Below are positions 6,890-18,656 of a stretch of 64,000 bases of DNA, piece after piece. The translations under genes and the position numbers were made by a program. The notes beneath the pieces are model-generated. The model was not told the origin of the DNA. It saw only the letters and a program-made list of their open reading frames with translations, and searched no databases. Source of the DNA: Enterococcus pallens ATCC BAA-351 (GTDB taxonomy: Bacteria; Bacillota; Bacilli; Lactobacillales; Enterococcaceae); contig NZ_ASWD01000001.1 in NCBI RefSeq assembly GCF_000407485.1, positions 124,001-188,000 of the forward strand. The letters run 5' to 3'. Positions within the stretch are counted from its first letter, which is position 1. Each line of letters starts with the position of its first letter.

Positions 6890-7660
6890 TTAACTTCTCA
6901 ATCCGCGTCCGCGTTCGATTAAGCGCCAGCAGATAGCATAAAGTACAACAATAAACAGAATTAAAATGGAGACTGAGATCACGATAGGCACATCCATTAC
7001 ACCTAGGAACCCATAGCGGAACCCGGAAATCATGTAAACAATCGGATTGACCTTGGAAACGGCCTGCCAAAATGGCGGCAACATCGAGATAGCGTAGAAA
7101 ACACCACCTAAATAGGTCAAAGGCTGCAGTACAAAGGTTGGCACAATCGAAACATCATCAAAAGATTGGGCGAAGATACCATTTAGCAAGCCAGCTAATG
7201 AGAACAAAATAGCCGTCATCAGCAAGGTCATGATAATAATCAGCCAAGAGTGTACATGTAATGGGACAAAAAATAGTGAAATGATTGTGACCAGCGCGCT
7301 AACCATGATACTGCGTCCCAAGCCGCCAATAACGAAGCCCCAAATAATGATGTGAGTAGGGACTGGAGCCACTAATAATTCCTCAATGTTTTTCTGGAAT
7401 TTCTGTGAGAAAAAGGAAGAGGAAACATTGGAATAAGAGCTGGTAATCGCCGACATCATAATCAGACCAGGTACAATAAATTCCATATAAGAAAAGCCGG
7501 CCATATCGCCGATTCTTCCACCAATCAAATTCCCAAAAATAATAAAATACAAGGATGTAGTAATGACTGGCGGTACCAAGGTTTGGACCCAGATTCGCAG
7601 ATAACGGTTGGTTTCTTTAACCGCCAGACTTTTTAAAGCTGTAAGGTATAGACTAAGCAT
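6890..7660 (-). CDS. ABC-2 type transporter permease
   Basis: This 256-aa membrane protein has about six transmembrane helices and the ABC-2 permease layout, including the EFIVPGLIMMSAITSSYSNV segment near residue 85 and PLTYLGGVFY near 185, both typical of the drug/polysaccharide exporter type with a separate ATPase. It works as a dimer with the ATPase encoded just upstream; the two genes overlap by 8 bases. The substrate is not evident; drug, lipid or peptide export would all be consistent. Confidence 0.88.
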   Translation of the reverse strand: MLSLYLTALKSLAVKETNRYLRIWVQTLVPPVITTSLYFIIFGNLIGGRIGDMAGFSYMEFIVPGLIMMSAITSSYSNVSSSFFSQKFQKNIEELLVAPVPTHIIIWGFVIGGLGRSIMVSALVTIISLFFVPLHVHSWLIIIMTLLMTAILFSLAGLLNGIFAQSFDDVSIVPTFVLQPLTYLGGVFYAISMLPPFWQAVSKVNPIVYMISGFRYGFLGVMDVPIVISVSILILFIVVLYAICWRLIERGRGLRS

Positions 7661-8588
7661 TGACTTCCTCCGTGTGACGTTTTTCTTCAGTGAGCTTCAA
7701 GAACAGTTCTTCCAAACGATTGGATTTGTTCCGCATGGAAAGCACCTTGACACCTTGAGCGCTTAGCTGCTGGAACACATCATTGATCCCTTGGTTGCGT
7801 TCCACTTCGACTTCCAACGTTTGTTCATCGTCCATTTGGTAGTTGTAGCCGTTAATCACCGGTGCTTGCGCCACTGGCTCTAAATCAAAGATGAAGGTCT
7901 CAAACTGTAATTTTGCCAGCAGTGATTTCATGCTGGTGTTTTCAATCAGCTCGCCGGATTGAATAATCCCAATGTTGCGGCACAGCATTTCGGCTTCTTC
8001 CAAATAGTGAGTCGTTAGGATAATAGTCGTCCCGCTATTGTTCAAATTCCGTAGAAACTCCCACATTTCCCGTCGCAGCTCAATGTCCACTCCGGCAGTT
8101 GGTTCATCCAGAATTAATAATTTTGGTTCATGCATCAAGGCCCGGGCAATCATCAAACGGCGTTTCATCCCGCCAGAAAGCATGCGGGCACGAACATTGC
8201 GCTTTTCCCATAGGTTCGATTGCTTCAAATATTTCTCGCTGCGTTTTAACGCCTCTTTTCGAGAAACACCATAATAGCCTGCTTGATTCACCACGATTTG
8301 CTGGACGGTTTCGAAGGGATTAAAGTTAAATTCCTGCGGCACCAATCCGATTTGCTGCTTGGCGATAACTAGGTCTTTGTCGATATCGTAGCCGAAAACC
8401 TTCACCTGACCAGAGGTTTTATTGACTAAAGAGGTGATGATACCAATCGTTGTGGATTTCCCCGCGCCGTTTGGTCCTAATAAGGCATAAAAGTCGCCTT
8501 CCTCAACTGCCAAGTCAATTCCCCGCAGCGCCGTGACGCCGGAGCCATAGACTTTTTTCAGTTGATTAATTTCTAGTGCATAAGTCAT
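7653..8588 (-). CDS. ABC transporter ATP-binding protein (DrrA/CcmA-like)
   Basis: The 311-aa ATPase powers the adjacent ABC-2 permease. Walker A GPNGAGKS is at residues 38-45, the signature MLSGGMKRRL near 136-145, and Walker B LLILDEPTAGVD follows. The C-terminal 80 residues form the extra domain usual for exporter ATPases of this group. An AAGGAG lies 11 bases before the minus-strand ATG. Its stop overlaps the permease start, which implies translational coupling. No dedicated regulator gene adjoins. Confidence 0.9.
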   Translation of the reverse strand: MTYALEINQLKKVYGSGVTALRGIDLAVEEGDFYALLGPNGAGKSTTIGIITSLVNKTSGQVKVFGYDIDKDLVIAKQQIGLVPQEFNFNPFETVQQIVVNQAGYYGVSRKEALKRSEKYLKQSNLWEKRNVRARMLSGGMKRRLMIARALMHEPKLLILDEPTAGVDIELRREMWEFLRNLNNSGTTIILTTHYLEEAEMLCRNIGIIQSGELIENTSMKSLLAKLQFETFIFDLEPVAQAPVINGYNYQMDDEQTLEVEVERNQGINDVFQQLSAQGVKVLSMRNKSNRLEELFLKLTEEKRHTEEVNA

Positions 8589-8734
8589 TTATATAGTAAC
8601 TCCTTCATATGATATAATTCCTTATTCTATCACTAATTCTCGCAGGAACAAGCCCGAAGAGTCTGAAAATGAGAAGAATGCTATAAAAAAGAAAAAATAG
8701 ACTTATTGATCTTCTTTTAAGTGTGTTTGCAAAA

Positions 8735-8781
8735 AAAGATAGATATCGTTGAAAAAAATACCAACGATATCTATCTTTATT
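8735..8781. terminator. Bidirectional terminator
   Basis: AAAGATAGATATCGTTG and its exact complement flank a 10-base A-rich loop, with A and T runs on both sides. It terminates the minus-strand 113-aa gene and separates it from the ABC operon. Confidence 0.8.
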
Positions 8782-8796
8782 TTTTTAATTCAAACG

Positions 8797-9138
8797 CTAA
8801 GTTGAAGCTGTTTCCAAGAAGGGCATCAGGTATTCCTTAATATCTTGGACCTTTCCCATGTAAAGATCTTGGAAGGGGATGGCAATTCCTTTGTCAGTGA
8901 TTTCATCATTCAAACGTTTGGCATCTAGACTGTTGAAGAGAATCAAATCAGCTTCAGGAATTTCATTACTGGCAGGGTTGTAACTTATAAACTCCAACTC
9001 AATCTCCGGCTGCAAAGCTGCCTTCATTTCGGCCTGGAATTTTTTACCATGACCTCCTCTAACCCCAGGAGTGCCAAAACCAAAGGGCGCACTAGTATCA
9101 TACACATTGATGGAATAAATCCACACGATTTTTCTCAT
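8797..9138 (-). CDS. Hypothetical protein, 113 aa
   Basis: AAGGAGG stands before the minus-strand ATG. The cytoplasmic protein starts MRKIVWIYSINVYDTSAPFG, has a Gly-rich loop (FGTPGVRGGHG at about 20-30), and ends with a helix. The strand-helix order (EADLILFNSLDAKRLNDEI) looks like a small alpha/beta fold such as a PTS IIB-type domain, but no phosphocysteine loop is seen. It is monocistronic with its own terminator. Function is unknown. Confidence 0.6.
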   Translation of the reverse strand: MRKIVWIYSINVYDTSAPFGFGTPGVRGGHGKKFQAEMKAALQPEIELEFISYNPASNEIPEADLILFNSLDAKRLNDEITDKGIAIPFQDLYMGKVQDIKEYLMPFLETAST

Positions 9139-9434
9139 AATATCCTCCTTTTAACGTGCAGTATCCATTAAGTTCACTATATCACAAAACTTGTAAGAAA
9201 ATAGTTCATCCGATATTTTTTTGTCATGTAACAAGTGTTTCAAGCGAAATTATTCCTCAGTAAATAAATTGTCCTTTGAAATTTCTTTGAAAATTGATTA
9301 ATAGATCACTTACTTAAGTGCATCAAAAAAGAAATGACCAATTGAGGCGCGAAATGAACCATTTAGGAAATAAATGCCCGATTCCGCTGATAAATGATTA
9401 TACTAGGTTTAACAGAAAAGAGGAGGAAAAGAGT

Positions 9435-9623
9435 ATGACTGTAGAAAAAAGAAGACAACTCATTGCTGCAATTTGGTCGTTCTGTGCTATTGCATCCGCA
9501 ACGGTTTCAATCATTTTCAACAATGCAGGAATGGTCAGTTTTGTTTTGGCGGTTATTGGGGTATTTTTCTTACTGCTTAGTTTGCTTCAAGAACTGGTTC
9601 TATATAAAATGAGAAAAAAATAG
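9435..9623 (+). CDS. Small two-helix membrane protein (62 aa)
   Basis: AGGAGGAAAAG at 9421-9431 fixes the start at the ATG at 9435, although the frame is open further upstream. The product has a basic N-terminus (MTVEKRRQL), two transmembrane helices at about 8-28 and 33-53, and a basic end KMRKK. It heads a run of three mini-genes, each with a good ribosome binding site. A -10-like TATACT near 9399 lies in front. Function is unknown. Confidence 0.65.
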   Translation: MTVEKRRQLIAAIWSFCAIASATVSIIFNNAGMVSFVLAVIGVFFLLLSLLQELVLYKMRKK

Positions 9624-9636
9624 AGGAGGAACAAGT

Positions 9637-9789
9637 ATGAAATTCAAGTATATTGTTATTTACTCAATTAAGGACTTCAACAAGAACAAAGAGAAAGATG
9701 GACATTTGCCACATGATGGTGTGGTTATCAATACAATGATTAGCGCCACCACAGGCTTGAATTGTGTAGCCGTAGGATTTGAAAAGTAA
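9637..9789 (+). CDS. Small hypothetical protein (50 aa)
   Basis: A GAGGAGG stands before this ATG, 13 bases after the preceding gene. The product MKFKYIVIYSIKDFNKNKEK begins with a beta-rich stretch and has a Gly/Ala-rich, nonpolar second half ending TTGLNCVAVGFEK. It has no obvious transmembrane helix. It could be a small structured peptide or, given its hydrophobic membrane-protein neighbours, a partner of them; nothing shows which. Confidence 0.55.
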   Translation: MKFKYIVIYSIKDFNKNKEKDGHLPHDGVVINTMISATTGLNCVAVGFEK

Positions 9790-9806
9790 AAGGCGAGAGG
9801 CAAGCA

Positions 9807-9956
9807 ATGGATCAAACTACTAAAACAGGAATCGGCATTGGCAACATTCTAGCTTTCATACTGTCTTATCGTAAATGGCATAGTTTTTTATTGGCACTTT
9901 TTCATGGTATGCTTGGTTGGTGGTATGTGATTTATTATGCATTTGTTTATGCTTGA
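9807..9956 (+). CDS. Small hydrophobic protein (49 aa)
   Basis: GAGAGGCAAGCA precedes the ATG. The 49-aa product MDQTTKTGIGIGNILAFILS begins with a short polar part and then one or two membrane segments rich in Trp and Tyr, ending WWYVIYYAFVYA. It is the third gene of the mini-gene run. Bacteriocin-like or immunity-type peptides and small membrane regulators have this size and shape, but no double-glycine leader is seen. A terminator follows at 10078. Confidence 0.55.
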   Translation: MDQTTKTGIGIGNILAFILSYRKWHSFLLALFHGMLGWWYVIYYAFVYA

Positions 9957-10077
9957 GTCAGCGTTTGAGTTAACTTGAGATAGCTTAAGAAAATGGACAA
10001 TTATCGCTGTTATTAATCAGTTTCTTTAGCTTAGACACGTCAAGTCTGGTCAGAAAGATCATCCTCACAGATGTTTC

Positions 10078-10108
10078 AAAAAACTGGATTAAACGATTCA
10101 GTTTTTTT
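10078..10108 (+). terminator. Terminator after the mini-gene cluster
   Basis: AAAAAACTG pairs with CAGTTTTTTT around a 12-base loop. Confidence 0.65.
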
Positions 10109-10195
10109 CCTGTTTTCAATGTTGCTGCGACTTTAACGGAAACCTTGATAAATGACCTGTTTCTGATTGGCTATTCTATTATACGAGGGGGAAGA

Positions 10196-10744
10196 ATGAT
10201 GAAGCTGATCCGATCAATTGATCTTTTGAATGATAAGAAGCGTCTTTTACATTTGAATATCCTATCTATTTTTCTGATAGTTCTATTTTTCCTATTTTTT
10301 ATAGGAGTGACTATCCTCTTTCCAGTTAGTGAGACTCCGACAAATTTTTCAGTGGAAAGGATTTTATTGCTCGGTATAGGACTGATTCTATTAATTGTCA
10401 TTCACGAATTAATTCACGGGGTGTTCTTCCGAGTCTTTTCGCCAAAAGGTAAAGTGAAGTTTGGCTTTGATATCAAGAAGGGGGTAGCCTACGCTGCCTC
10501 ACCAGGGTCGAAATACTCTCGTGGGCAGTTCGCCTGGATCTCGTTGGCACCATTTCTATTGATTACTTTGGGCCTGACGATTGCTTATTTCAGCGGTGCC
10601 TTATTAGCAGGAGTCTATATTTTTTTAGCAACGCTTCACGGGGCCGCATGTGTAGGAGATTTTTATTGGATTTATTTATTGCTCCAGTCTCCTAAAGGAA
10701 GTTTAGTGGAGGATACGGAAGTGGGAATAAATTTTTATCACTAA
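10196..10744 (+). CDS. DUF3267-family membrane metalloprotease-like protein
   Basis: The ATG at 10196 follows GAGGGGGAAG, so it is preferred to a TTG 51 bases upstream. The 182-aa protein has four transmembrane helices. Near residue 67 it carries HELIHGVFF, an HExxH zinc-binding motif inside a membrane segment, and later a His in LATLHGAACVGDFYW, as in DUF3267 proteins and site-2-like proteases. It may be a zinc metalloprotease, but the family has no agreed function. It lies directly after three mini-genes coding for small, partly membrane peptides and is closed by its own terminator. Confidence 0.8.
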   Translation: MMKLIRSIDLLNDKKRLLHLNILSIFLIVLFFLFFIGVTILFPVSETPTNFSVERILLLGIGLILLIVIHELIHGVFFRVFSPKGKVKFGFDIKKGVAYAASPGSKYSRGQFAWISLAPFLLITLGLTIAYFSGALLAGVYIFLATLHGAACVGDFYWIYLLLQSPKGSLVEDTEVGINFYH

Positions 10745-10777
10745 ACAGCAGACGAATAATTTCGTTTGCTGTTTTTT
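10743..10777 (+). terminator. Terminator of the DUF3267 gene
   Basis: AACAGCAGACGAA pairs with TTCGTTTGCTGTT, followed by T residues. Confidence 0.85.
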
Positions 10778-10872
10778 GCGTATATATATTATGGAAGGGC
10801 AAAAGAGGTAAAAGAGAACTAGCAGCCTCTTTTGACAATACGCCTAGTGCGCATCATAATTTATTGAAGAAG

Positions 10873-11031
10873 ATGCAGGGGAATGCCTTTGACTATCAAG
10901 TAGGCAAGGGATCTCACAGAAAATTTGTTCGAAAAGGGTATCCAAGACCAGTAATTCTAACAAAGCATGGAAAAGAGTTGTCCAGAGTTGTAGCAGCTTC
11001 AGTACTCAAGGCTATTAATACAAAAAAATGA
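10873..11031 (+). CDS. HicA-like toxin, start uncertain
   Basis: The product from the ATG at 10873 contains VGKGSHRKFVRKGYPRPVIL and ends TKHGKELSRVVAASVLKAI. This fits HicA: a dsRBD-like fold with the catalytic His in GSH and a C-terminal KEL...LKAI helix. HicA cleaves mRNA in the cytoplasm and is held by HicB, encoded six bases downstream. The usual N-terminal helix is partly present before the ATG (HHNLLKKM), in a frame open for about 90 bases with no ATG and no ribosome binding site; a TTG at 10864 is an alternative. The toxin may therefore be damaged at its 5' end. Confidence 0.55.
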   Translation: MQGNAFDYQVGKGSHRKFVRKGYPRPVILTKHGKELSRVVAASVLKAINTKK

Positions 11032-11037
11032 GGTGTA

Positions 11038-11427
11038 ATGATGAACAAAGTCTATCCAGCAATTTTTGAACAAGATACGGTTGGTTTCGGAATTTATTTT
11101 CCGGATGTGGAGGGGGCAGTTACTCAAGCCGAGTCAATACCAGAAGGATTAGTGATGGCGGCGGATGCTTTGGGAATAATGCTAGCGGATCTAATCGAAA
11201 AAGACTGCCCTTTACCAGCTCCAACGCCGATTAACGAGATTACTGTTGATAAGCAAACACAATTCGTAACCTTAGTGGCGGTCAATTTGGCCGATTACTT
11301 AAAAGAAAGTCAGTTGGACAAGAAAAATGTCAGTATCCCCCATTGGCTGAATGTACGCGCCGAAAAAGCCGGCGTCAATTTCTCTAAAACCTTAATAGAA
11401 GCATTGATGGATAAGCTGGAGGTATAG
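11038..11427 (+). CDS. HicB-family antitoxin
   Basis: This 129-aa protein is a HicB-type antitoxin. The N-terminal partial RNase H-like domain starts YPAIFEQDTVGFGIYFPDVEG, exactly the family pattern, and PLPAPTPI closes it. The C-terminal part (SIPHWLNVRAEKAGVNFSKT) is a ribbon-helix-helix-like DNA-binding domain that usually autoregulates the pair. GAGGTG sits before the tandem ATG ATG. It follows the HicA-like ORF in the usual toxin-first order. Its intact state beside a toxin with an unclear start fits a pair that has lost or weakened the toxin. Confidence 0.85.
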   Translation: MMNKVYPAIFEQDTVGFGIYFPDVEGAVTQAESIPEGLVMAADALGIMLADLIEKDCPLPAPTPINEITVDKQTQFVTLVAVNLADYLKESQLDKKNVSIPHWLNVRAEKAGVNFSKTLIEALMDKLEV

Positions 11428-11429
11428 GC

Positions 11430-11850
11430 TGCGAAAAAAGCCCTCATGCTCTCCTATAAAATATCAGAACAAAAGAATTATTTTAGTGAGAAGCTGAAGA
11501 TTAAATCAACTGCCACTTAGGTGGGAAATCTAAGATACATTACGAAAATGCAGTTAAGAAGCAGTTGACCATTAGTGAAGCAGGATCAGGCTAGAATAAT
11601 AAGTTTCAGAAACTTCCCATTAGAAGAAATTGGCTTCTCGCACATTCATTTTTATGGTGCAAACTTTGATACCATCAGTTGTCTAAGGAAAATTTTTATT
11701 ACGTATAACTGCATGGAGGCAGTCATAAAAGGACTATGGGCTTGGTTAAGGATAATTATGCCATAATCGAGCTTTTTTGCGCAGTCAATTCATTTTCCGT
11801 TATCAAACACCACCTAAATCTGCAAAAAAAATCAATTTAGCCAACTTTCC
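11430..11850. other. Intergenic region without a supported gene
   Basis: About 420 bases after hicB hold only short frames without ribosome binding sites. GCAGTTGACC near 11560 and several nonsense-rich stretches suggest decayed sequence. The last part leads into the MerR-type promoter of the reductase gene. Confidence 0.4.
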
Positions 11851-11852
11851 TC

Positions 11853-11883
11853 TTGCCTTGGAGTTCGGTCTAGGGCTTATACT
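11853..11883 (+). promoter_or_regulatory. MerR-type promoter of the aldo/keto reductase gene
   Basis: TTGCCT (11853-11858), a 19-bp spacer starting TGGAGTTC, and TATACT (11878-11883). The over-long spacer and its TGGAGT half-site match the two promoters next to merR at 13.6 kb, so this gene is very likely controlled by that regulator. Confidence 0.75.
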
Positions 11884-11909
11884 CTGTTTATCAGTTAGGA
11901 GGAAATGGA

Positions 11910-12893
<984 letters not shown>

Positions 12894-12917
12894 AGCGAGG
12901 GATGGAATAGTAAATTC

Positions 12918-12962
12918 AAAAACCAGAAGCAGCATTTAAGTTTAGGCTGTTTCTGGTTTTTT
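12918..12962 (+). terminator. Terminator of the aldo/keto reductase gene
   Basis: AAAACCAGAAGCAGC pairs with GCTGTTTCTGGTTTTTT. Confidence 0.8.
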
Positions 12963-12977
12963 GTTCGCTGCAGCTTA

Positions 12978-13010
12978 ATAAAAAAAGTCCTCCAGGCTTG
13001 AACCTGGAGG
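12978..13010 (-). terminator. Minus-strand terminator downstream of merR
   Basis: On the minus strand CCTCCAGG pairs with CCTGGAGG and is followed by ACTTTTTTT. It lies about 110 bases after the merR stop. The stretch in between has an open frame overlapping the merR end but no ribosome binding site. Confidence 0.75.
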
Positions 13011-13121
13011 CATGAAAATAAGTTTGCTTCTTTCCAAATAATCCAAAAGCTTTCTTCGTAGAATCATCAACAGTAGTTGCCATACGTTTAGCGGCAACAC
13101 ATCTAGGTGAAGGATTTCCTA

Positions 13122-13556
13122 CTATTGGTTGGTATTGCTTTTGAAGTGCTCCATCTTCCATAATTCTTCTACTTGATCATCAGGTATCCCGTTATTGTTG
13201 AACTTAGCGATATGGGCATCAAAGGTATCAATTTTATAGGCCAATAAGTCTCGTGTTTTATGCAGTTCACTGAGCTTCTGCTCCAGTTCAGATAACTGAC
13301 TTTGCAGGATTTCCTTTTGAGCCAGACGTTCATCACCATCAACCTGTGACAGGGCTGCATATTCTACCAATGATTCAATCGACACTCCCGCATTGCGCAG
13401 ACTCTTAGCTAGGAATACCCAGTTAAGATCACGCGTGGTAAATACGCGATACCCTCTTTTATCTCTCGTAATGGGTGGAACTACTCCGATTTTCTCGTAA
13501 TAGCGAATGGTATCTACTGTCAGGTCAAACATATCTGCTACTTCTTTAATGTTCAT
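13122..13556 (-). CDS. MerR-family regulator (AdhR-like)
   Basis: The 144-aa protein starts at the ATG at 13556, which follows AAGGAGGTCC on the minus strand; an upstream ATG-like frame start at 13589 lies inside the promoter and is rejected. Residues 1-70 are a MerR winged helix (MNIKEVADMFDLTVDTIRYY, then GYRVFTTRDL), followed by a long coiled coil and a short C-terminus. There is no cysteine cluster, as in aldehyde-responsive AdhR-type regulators and unlike metal sensors. MerR proteins bind between -35 and -10 of long-spacer promoters and activate by twisting DNA. Three promoters with 19-bp spacers and a shared TGGAGT half-site are found at 11853, 13578 (its own) and 13628. Confidence 0.9.
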   Translation of the reverse strand: MNIKEVADMFDLTVDTIRYYEKIGVVPPITRDKRGYRVFTTRDLNWVFLAKSLRNAGVSIESLVEYAALSQVDGDERLAQKEILQSQLSELEQKLSELHKTRDLLAYKIDTFDAHIAKFNNNGIPDDQVEELWKMEHFKSNTNQ

Positions 13557-13577
13557 TTGATGGACCTCCTTTCTAAT

Positions 13578-13608
13578 AGTATAAGACATGGAGTCAACTC
13601 CAAGGCAA
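13578..13608 (-). promoter_or_regulatory. MerR-type promoter of merR
   Basis: Read on the minus strand: TTGCCT (13608-13603), a 19-bp spacer with the perfect dyad GGAGT-TG-ACTCC, and TATACT (13583-13578). Confidence 0.75.
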
Positions 13609-13627
13609 GTAAAAGTTCATAAATTTC

Positions 13628-13658
13628 TTGCTTTGGAGTGAACTTCACAGGTTATACT
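13628..13658 (+). promoter_or_regulatory. MerR-type promoter of the 135-aa gene
   Basis: TTGCTT (13628-13633), a 19-bp spacer beginning TGGAGTGAACTTC, and TATACT (13653-13658). It diverges from the merR promoter, the two -35 boxes being 19 bases apart. Confidence 0.75.
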
Positions 13659-13687
13659 AGGGGGGAGTCAAGGGAGGAGGAAGCAGA

Positions 13688-14095
13688 ATGAAGGATCATT
13701 CTTGGCAGCTAGAAAATGGGCAGCTCTATTTTCAACTAGGGGATACCGTGAATGAAGTAACACTCGTGCCTGCTTTTTTTGAAGAAAAGCTGATTGCTGG
13801 TTGTTTAAGGCAGCCATTTTTATTCAGACGAGATCCGTCTAAAAGCTACTATTTTTCTGATTCCTTGCAGTTAGTTATTGAGGCTGATTGCTGCGGCTAT
13901 TCAGCGGTGGGCGATATTTGCTACTTCCCTGACTGGCAGCTTTTGGGAATTACCCTAAGAGAGGAAGAGTTTACCTTAGGAATTCCACGATACAAAATTG
14001 GAAAAATAAAGGGTAATTTACACTTGATCCAATCGTTATCAGCGATAGAGGAAGGGATTTTGTTTTGGCAGGGTCAGTTGAAGTTAAAAAAATGA
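13688..14095 (+). CDS. MerR-regulated small protein, possibly cyclophilin-like fold
   Basis: GGGAGGAGGAAGCAG precedes the ATG. The 135-aa cytoplasmic protein is beta-rich. The section CGYSAVGDICYFPDWQLLG near residues 75-93 and the later RYKIGKIKGN resemble the GDIxYxPxxxxLxI and LGxIxG pattern of the cyclophilin-like domain found beside oxidoreductases in Gram-positive bacteria; this is a tentative match. The gene diverges from merR and has a promoter with the same 19-bp spacer and half-site, so it is co-regulated with the aldo/keto reductase. A role in the response to reactive carbonyls is inferred from that context only. Confidence 0.6.
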   Translation: MKDHSWQLENGQLYFQLGDTVNEVTLVPAFFEEKLIAGCLRQPFLFRRDPSKSYYFSDSLQLVIEADCCGYSAVGDICYFPDWQLLGITLREEEFTLGIPRYKIGKIKGNLHLIQSLSAIEEGILFWQGQLKLKK

Positions 14096-14137
14096 ATGCA
14101 CGGCGTGAGCAACTAAACGTCGTGCATTCATTTTTTA
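14088..14137. terminator. Bidirectional terminator between convergent genes
   Basis: AATGAATGCACG (14091-14102) pairs exactly with CGTGCATTCATT (14121-14132), with A and T runs outside. Confidence 0.85.
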
Positions 14138-15019
14138 TTCCTTCAGTTCTGTTTGCCGAATGATTCGAGTTTCTTCAAGGTTCATGGAATTATTGACCTT
14201 AAATTGATAGTTTCTAATATACTCCTTTGAAAACAGTCCAGCGTAAAGAACGTTTAATAAAAACAGAATCGATTCTTCGGTGGAAAAGTTGCTAATTTTT
14301 TTATAAAGTCTTTCTCGCGAAGATATACTGAGAATTGTTTCGATTTCGCGGCGAATGTAATTTCCACCATCACTGGTTATCCCAATCAGCTGTACTCCTT
14401 GCTTCTTCATTTGGGGAATAAAGCGCATGGGTTCGCGAGAAACATCATTACCAGAGTAGGAAATAATAATTGCGGTGTCTGCTTTGGTCAAGCCACTTGC
14501 TGTCAAACCAATTTCACCGCTTTGAATTACTTCAACGGAGCGTCCGATGGTAGCCATTTTTCTACGGAAGATATCTCCCAGCAGATTGTTGGGACTCACT
14601 CCTAAAATGACGATTCTGCGAGAATTGTTTAACATGGCGACCGCTTTTTCCAAGCTGGAGACATCCATGCGATCAGCAGTATCCTGAATGCTTTCCATCT
14701 GGACGGTAGCGATATTTTTGATAATTTCCTGGTAGCTGTGCTCCGTCGTAAAAGGAATGTTGGGATCAATCTCAGAATAATGGGTTTGTTCATAGCGAAT
14801 ATCTTCAATCAGTTTGTTTAAAAAATCCTTCCAACCATTAAAGCCTAGTGCTTTGCCAAAGCGAACCAAGGCGGACTTAGAAGAGTAAGTTTTTTCGGCT
14901 ACTTGGTTAATTGAGTATTTGTGAATCTCGAATTTATTTTCCAAAATAAATTCAGCGATTTCACGTTTGGTATTATTTTGGCTGACAGTGAATTCTTCAA
15001 TTCGTTGTAGTAGTTCCAT
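14135..15019 (-). CDS. RpiR/MurR-family transcriptional regulator
   Basis: The 294-aa protein has an N-terminal RpiR helix-turn-helix (residues 1-75, with SINQVAEKTYSSKSALVRFG) and a SIS sugar-phosphate isomerase-type domain at about 110-250 (VILGVSPNNLLGDIFRRK, then AIIISYSGNDVSREP). Such regulators bind sugar phosphates. It diverges from the beta-glucoside PTS gene, whose product delivers a phosphorylated glycoside, so it very likely controls bglP and bglA. The 220-bp gap holds GTTTCAG/GTTTCGC and GTGAAAC half-sites at about 15089-15141, candidate operator parts. Confidence 0.88.
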   Translation of the reverse strand: MELLQRIEEFTVSQNNTKREIAEFILENKFEIHKYSINQVAEKTYSSKSALVRFGKALGFNGWKDFLNKLIEDIRYEQTHYSEIDPNIPFTTEHSYQEIIKNIATVQMESIQDTADRMDVSSLEKAVAMLNNSRRIVILGVSPNNLLGDIFRRKMATIGRSVEVIQSGEIGLTASGLTKADTAIIISYSGNDVSREPMRFIPQMKKQGVQLIGITSDGGNYIRREIETILSISSRERLYKKISNFSTEESILFLLNVLYAGLFSKEYIRNYQFKVNNSMNLEETRIIRQTELKE

Positions 15020-15166
15020 AAGGCTTATTCCTTTCGTGTTGTATCAATAGTATAAACTAGCAGTTGAAAAACTCAACCTGGGTTGTTAGAAGTTTCAGCT
15101 AGTTTCGCAAAAGTGACCGCTTCACCCAAAAAAAGTGAAACTAAGTACCAAACTATCGTCAAAAGA

Positions 15167-15195
15167 TTGAAAGCGTGTGCACCTGCCGATATAGT
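15167..15195 (+). promoter_or_regulatory. Promoter of the beta-glucoside PTS operon overlapped by a cre-like site
   Basis: TTGAAA (15167-15172), 17-bp spacer, TATAGT (15190-15195). TGAAAGCGTGTGCA at 15168-15181 matches the CcpA cre consensus at all but two defined positions and covers the -35 box, a position that gives catabolite repression. Confidence 0.7.
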
Positions 15196-15240
15196 AAGTG
15201 TATCAAAGTGCGCTGAGAAAATGAAAGGGGAAAAGAGTGA

Positions 15241-18581
<3,341 letters not shown>

Positions 18582-18585
18582 TTGT

Positions 18586-18622
18586 AAGAACATCTCTATT
18601 GCTCATGATAGAGGTGTTCTTC
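18586..18622 (+). terminator. Terminator of the beta-glucoside operon
   Basis: AAGAACATCTCTAT pairs with ATAGAGGTGTTCTT around TGCTCATG. Confidence 0.8.
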
Positions 18623-18656
18623 TGCTCATTTAGTATAAAAGAAAGTAGGAATTCAA

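Noticed and set aside
11575-11766. 63-codon plus-strand frame between hicB and the reductase
   Set aside because: No ribosome binding site, no coding-like composition and no recognisable motif.
12916-13161. Minus-strand frame of 81 codons overlapping the end of merR
   Set aside because: It has no ribosome binding site and runs through two terminator hairpins; only the first 45 codons look faintly coding. Not supported as a gene.
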